A stretch of 6,854 nt of DNA from Kiritimatiellales bacterium (GTDB taxonomy: Bacteria; Verrucomicrobiota; Kiritimatiellia; Kiritimatiellales; Pontiellaceae): NCBI GenBank assembly GCA_021734595.1, contig JAIPIO010000216.1:1-6854 (forward strand), in the 5' to 3' direction. Made by a program: the position numbers and the translations under genes. Below the pieces are notes generated by a model. That model saw only the letters and a program-made list of their open reading frames with translations. It had not been told where the DNA came from and did not search any database. Of this stretch, positions 4,423-6,854 are shown one piece after another (the stretch's first letter is position 1; each line of letters opens with the position of its first letter).

Positions 4423-6854
4423 ATGAAAGAAATACTGATCAATGGATTTACGACAGGGTTGCCTGGGCTGGACGAGGTGATTCGCGGTGTGGCGGCCGGT
4501 GATAATATTGTCTGGAAAGTCGACAACATGGAGGATTACCGGGCTTTGGTCATACCCTATGCCCAGGCGGCGCGTGCGGACGGGCGGAAACTGGTCTATT
4601 TCCGTTTTGCGTCGCATGACCAGTTGCTGGACGACGATTTCGGGGCGGAGGTGTTCCGCTTTGACCCCCACCATGGATTTGAGCCCTTTATTAACGCCAT
4701 CCGCCAAGTGATTGGCGAACACGGAACCGGTGCGCATTATGTATTCGACTGTCTCTCGGAATTGGCGGATATATGGTGCTCGGATGAAATGCTCGGTAAT
4801 TTTTTCATGCTGGCCTGTCCCTACCTTTACGAACTCGAAACCGTAACCTATTTCGCGTTGGCACAGAAGACGCACTCCTCGTTTGCGCTGAAGCCGATTA
4901 CGGAGACCACCCAGTTTATGCTGGATGTGTTCCGGCATAAAGAGCAGCTGTACATCCGGCCGATCAAGGTGCAGTACCGTGCCGGTTCTGTGATGAATCT
5001 GATCCACCGCTGGTCATCGGATGATACGTTTGAGGCCGTTACGGAAAGCTCAGCGATTTCCGAGATTATGCTTTCTTCAGGATGGACGGGACTCGGCGAG
5101 GACCGCCGCTTCGACTTTTGGAAGCACATGTTTGCACAGGCCGAGGCCGTCGTGGATGCACCGGACGGTGCCAATATGCAGCCGCGCAAGTTTATCTTCC
5201 AGCGACTGGTCAATATGGTACTGACCCGGGAGAAGGAGATGCTTCCGCTCATCAAAAAATATATGCGCATAGAGGATATCCTCGAACTTCGGCACCGCAT
5301 GGTTGGTGTTGGCCGCATCGGAGGGAAAGCGGTCGGCATGCTGGTCGCCCGAGCGATTCTCCGGCATGATGACGAGGAAACCAGCCAGCTGCTTGAGGCC
5401 CACGATTCGTTCTATATCGGGTCGGATGTTTACTACACCTACCTCGTCCGCAACGGACTCTGGCCTTATCGCGCCAAACAGCGCGATCCCAACCATTTTC
5501 TGGAGAATCAAGAGGAGATTCAGCAGCGGTTTATGGAAGGGGATTTTACCGACTACAACCTCGAACAATTTGACGAGATGCTCGACTATTTTGGTTGGTC
5601 GCCGTTGGTGGTGCGCTCCAGCTCACTGCTGGAAGACAGTTACGGAAATATGTTTGCCGGGCAGTATGAAAGCTGCTTCTGCGTAAACCAAGGCAGCCGC
5701 GAGGAGCGGCTGAAACAACTCATCAATGCAGTCCGGCACATTTATGCCAGCACCATGAACAAGAAGGCATTGAGCTATCGCGCCCGTCGCGGCATGCTGG
5801 ATCAGGATGAACAGATGGCCGTGCTGGTGATGCGGGTTTCCGGTTCCTCCCACGGCCCGCACTTCTATCCGCACCTTGCCGGTGTCGGATTCTCCTTCAA
5901 TCCGTATGTCTGGCATGAGTCCATTGATCCCAAGGCCGGCGTAATCCGTCTGGTCTTCGGTCTCGGCACCCGTGCGGTCGACCCGGCCGACGACGACCAC
6001 ACGCGGATCGTAGCCCTTAATGCACCGACGCGCCGTCCGGAATCGAACTTTGATCAGGTCATGATGCGCTCGCAGCGTCGCGTCGATTATATCGATTTGG
6101 CGAAAAACGAACTGGTATCCGGTTGGTTCCATGATCTGGTCAAAGCGGAACACAATCTGCCGCTGGATCGTGTCACTACGGCCGAGCGCATCAGCGGAGC
6201 CGGGGAAAAACCGCGTGCGCTGACGTTCGATCACGTGCTGACCAAATCGCCGTTTACCGAAGACATGCGGCGAATGTTGCAGGCGCTCGAAGAAGCCTAT
6301 CAAAATCCGGTGGATATCGAATTTACCTGCAACCTGCTCGAAGACAACAAATACTGCATCAATCTCGTACAGTGCCGCCCGTTGCAGATCCAGGGGCTGG
6401 GGCAGATCGAAATGCCGGAACTCGATATCAAAGCCGACGATCTCATCATTGAAGCCCGCGGGGCCGTTATCGGATGCAGCCGCATGGCGGAGGTCGATCG
6501 CTTTGTGTACATTATGCCATCGGAATTCGGCAAGCTGACTATCTCCGAGCGTTATGAAATTGCACGGTTGATAGGGGAGATAAACCGCGCGAAGGAAGAG
6601 AATCCGCCGGAAACGGTTATGCTGCTCGGCCCCGGACGCTGGGGAACCAAAAGTCCAGAGCTTGGCATACCGGTCAACTTCTCCGAAATCAACAAGGCCA
6701 ACATTCTGTGCGAGATTGTAGCCATGCACGAAAACCTCGTTCCCGACGTATCGCTGGGAACCCACTTCCTCAGCGAACTGGTCGAAAACAATATGCTCTA
6801 CCTTGCGCTCTTCCCCAGCCAGAAACACAACTACTGGTGCCACCGGTTCTTCGA
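4423..6854 (+). CDS. PEP/pyruvate-binding (PPDK_N-like) protein with degenerate KaiC-like N-terminus (C-terminus cut by window edge)
   Basis: An open frame of 810 codons runs to the window end without a stop. The N-terminus has TGLPGLDEVIRGVAAGDNIV (11-30), resembling the start of KaiC/RecA-like domains, but the following WKVDNMEDY has no GxxxxGK[ST] P-loop, so this part probably does not bind ATP in the usual way. The middle matches the PEP/pyruvate-binding ATP-grasp domain of PEP synthase and pyruvate phosphate dikinase (PF01326): RIGGKAVGM (298-306), VVRSSSLLEDSYGNMFAGQY (396-415), FGLGTRAVD (512-520) and LVQCRPLQ (648-655). The stretch after 660 contains LLGPGRWGTKSPELG (734-748) and SLGTHFLSELVE (777-788), not the phosphohistidine domain that follows in true dikinases. 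It is probably cytoplasmic, and whether it makes PEP or phosphorylates something else is unknown. The ATG at 4423 has no good ribosome site but fits the conserved N-terminus. It is divergent from the sigma-54 activator, its possible regulator. Confidence 0.88.
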   Translation, partial: MKEILINGFTTGLPGLDEVIRGVAAGDNIVWKVDNMEDYRALVIPYAQAARADGRKLVYFRFASHDQLLDDDFGAEVFRFDPHHGFEPFINAIRQVIGEHGTGAHYVFDCLSELADIWCSDEMLGNFFMLACPYLYELETVTYFALAQKTHSSFALKPITETTQFMLDVFRHKEQLYIRPIKVQYRAGSVMNLIHRWSSDDTFEAVTESSAISEIMLSSGWTGLGEDRRFDFWKHMFAQAEAVVDAPDGANMQPRKFIFQRLVNMVLTREKEMLPLIKKYMRIEDILELRHRMVGVGRIGGKAVGMLVARAILRHDDEETSQLLEAHDSFYIGSDVYYTYLVRNGLWPYRAKQRDPNHFLENQEEIQQRFMEGDFTDYNLEQFDEMLDYFGWSPLVVRSSSLLEDSYGNMFAGQYESCFCVNQGSREERLKQLINAVRHIYASTMNKKALSYRARRGMLDQDEQMAVLVMRVSGSSHGPHFYPHLAGVGFSFNPYVWHESIDPKAGVIRLVFGLGTRAVDPADDDHTRIVALNAPTRRPESNFDQVMMRSQRRVDYIDLAKNELVSGWFHDLVKAEHNLPLDRVTTAERISGAGEKPRALTFDHVLTKSPFTEDMRRMLQALEEAYQNPVDIEFTCNLLEDNKYCINLVQCRPLQIQGLGQIEMPELDIKADDLIIEARGAVIGCSRMAEVDRFVYIMPSEFGKLTISERYEIARLIGEINRAKEENPPETVMLLGPGRWGTKSPELGIPVNFSEINKANILCEIVAMHENLVPDVSLGTHFLSELVENNMLYLALFPSQKHNYWCHRFF

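Noticed and set aside
4360..5007. Open frame of 215 codons on the minus strand crossing the divergent control region
   Set aside because: It is antisense to the N-terminus of the PEP/pyruvate-binding protein and has no recognisable domain or ribosome site.
5623..6843. Open frame of 406 codons on the minus strand
   Set aside because: It lies fully antisense to the PEP/pyruvate-binding gene, whose motifs are clear. Its translation shows no family motif, and long antisense frames are common opposite GC-rich genes.

Overview
The window looks like chromosomal DNA from a PVC-group bacterium, most likely Kiritimatiellota or a close relative such as Lentisphaerota or Verrucomicrobiota. This is inferred, not proven. 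The grounds are a Tat-type Gfo/Idh/MocA oxidoreductase beside a DUF1080 (3-keto-disaccharide hydrolase) lipoprotein, a tandem winged-helix ArsR-like regulator, GC-rich genes with AT-rich intergenic DNA, and strong Shine-Dalgarno sequences. No RNA gene, insertion sequence, integrase or CRISPR array was seen.

Layout. (1) 1-962, minus strand: exported Gfo/Idh/MocA dehydrogenase, cut by the left edge. (2) 963-1117: AT-rich divergent control region. (3) 1118-1747, plus strand: DUF1080 lipoprotein. (4) 1748-1990: convergent intergenic DNA filled by seven imperfect copies of a palindrome, TTCCA-N5/6-TGGAA. (5) 1991-2545, minus strand: ArsR-like regulator with two winged-helix domains. (6) 2546-2732: its leader and control region, with a perfect 20-bp palindrome and a second, 17/20 copy. 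(7) 2733-4274, minus strand: sigma-54 activator of the NifA type (GAF, AAA+, Fis-type HTH). (8) 4275-4422: divergent control region. (9) 4423-6854, plus strand: large PEP/pyruvate-binding (PPDK_N-like) protein with a KaiC-like N-terminus that lacks a P-loop, cut by the right edge.

How the genes fit together. The first two genes form a plausible functional pair outside the cytoplasm. A Gfo/Idh/MocA enzyme can oxidise a sugar hydroxyl to a keto group, and DUF1080 proteins cleave 3-keto glycosides, so the pair suggests oxidative glycoside breakdown. The ArsR-like gene has two matching operator-like sites upstream and probably regulates itself. The sigma-54 activator and the PEP/pyruvate-binding protein are divergent, which invites a regulator-target link, but no GG-N10-GC promoter is visible between them.

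The most unusual element is the palindrome array at 1773-1986. Centre-to-centre distances are about 21, 31, 52, 31, 32.5 and 31.5 bp, all close to whole multiples of 10.5 bp (2, 3, 5, 3, 3 and 3 helical turns). All copies should therefore face the same side of the DNA. This suggests a multi-site protein-binding array or a DNA-architecture element more than ordinary terminator hairpins.
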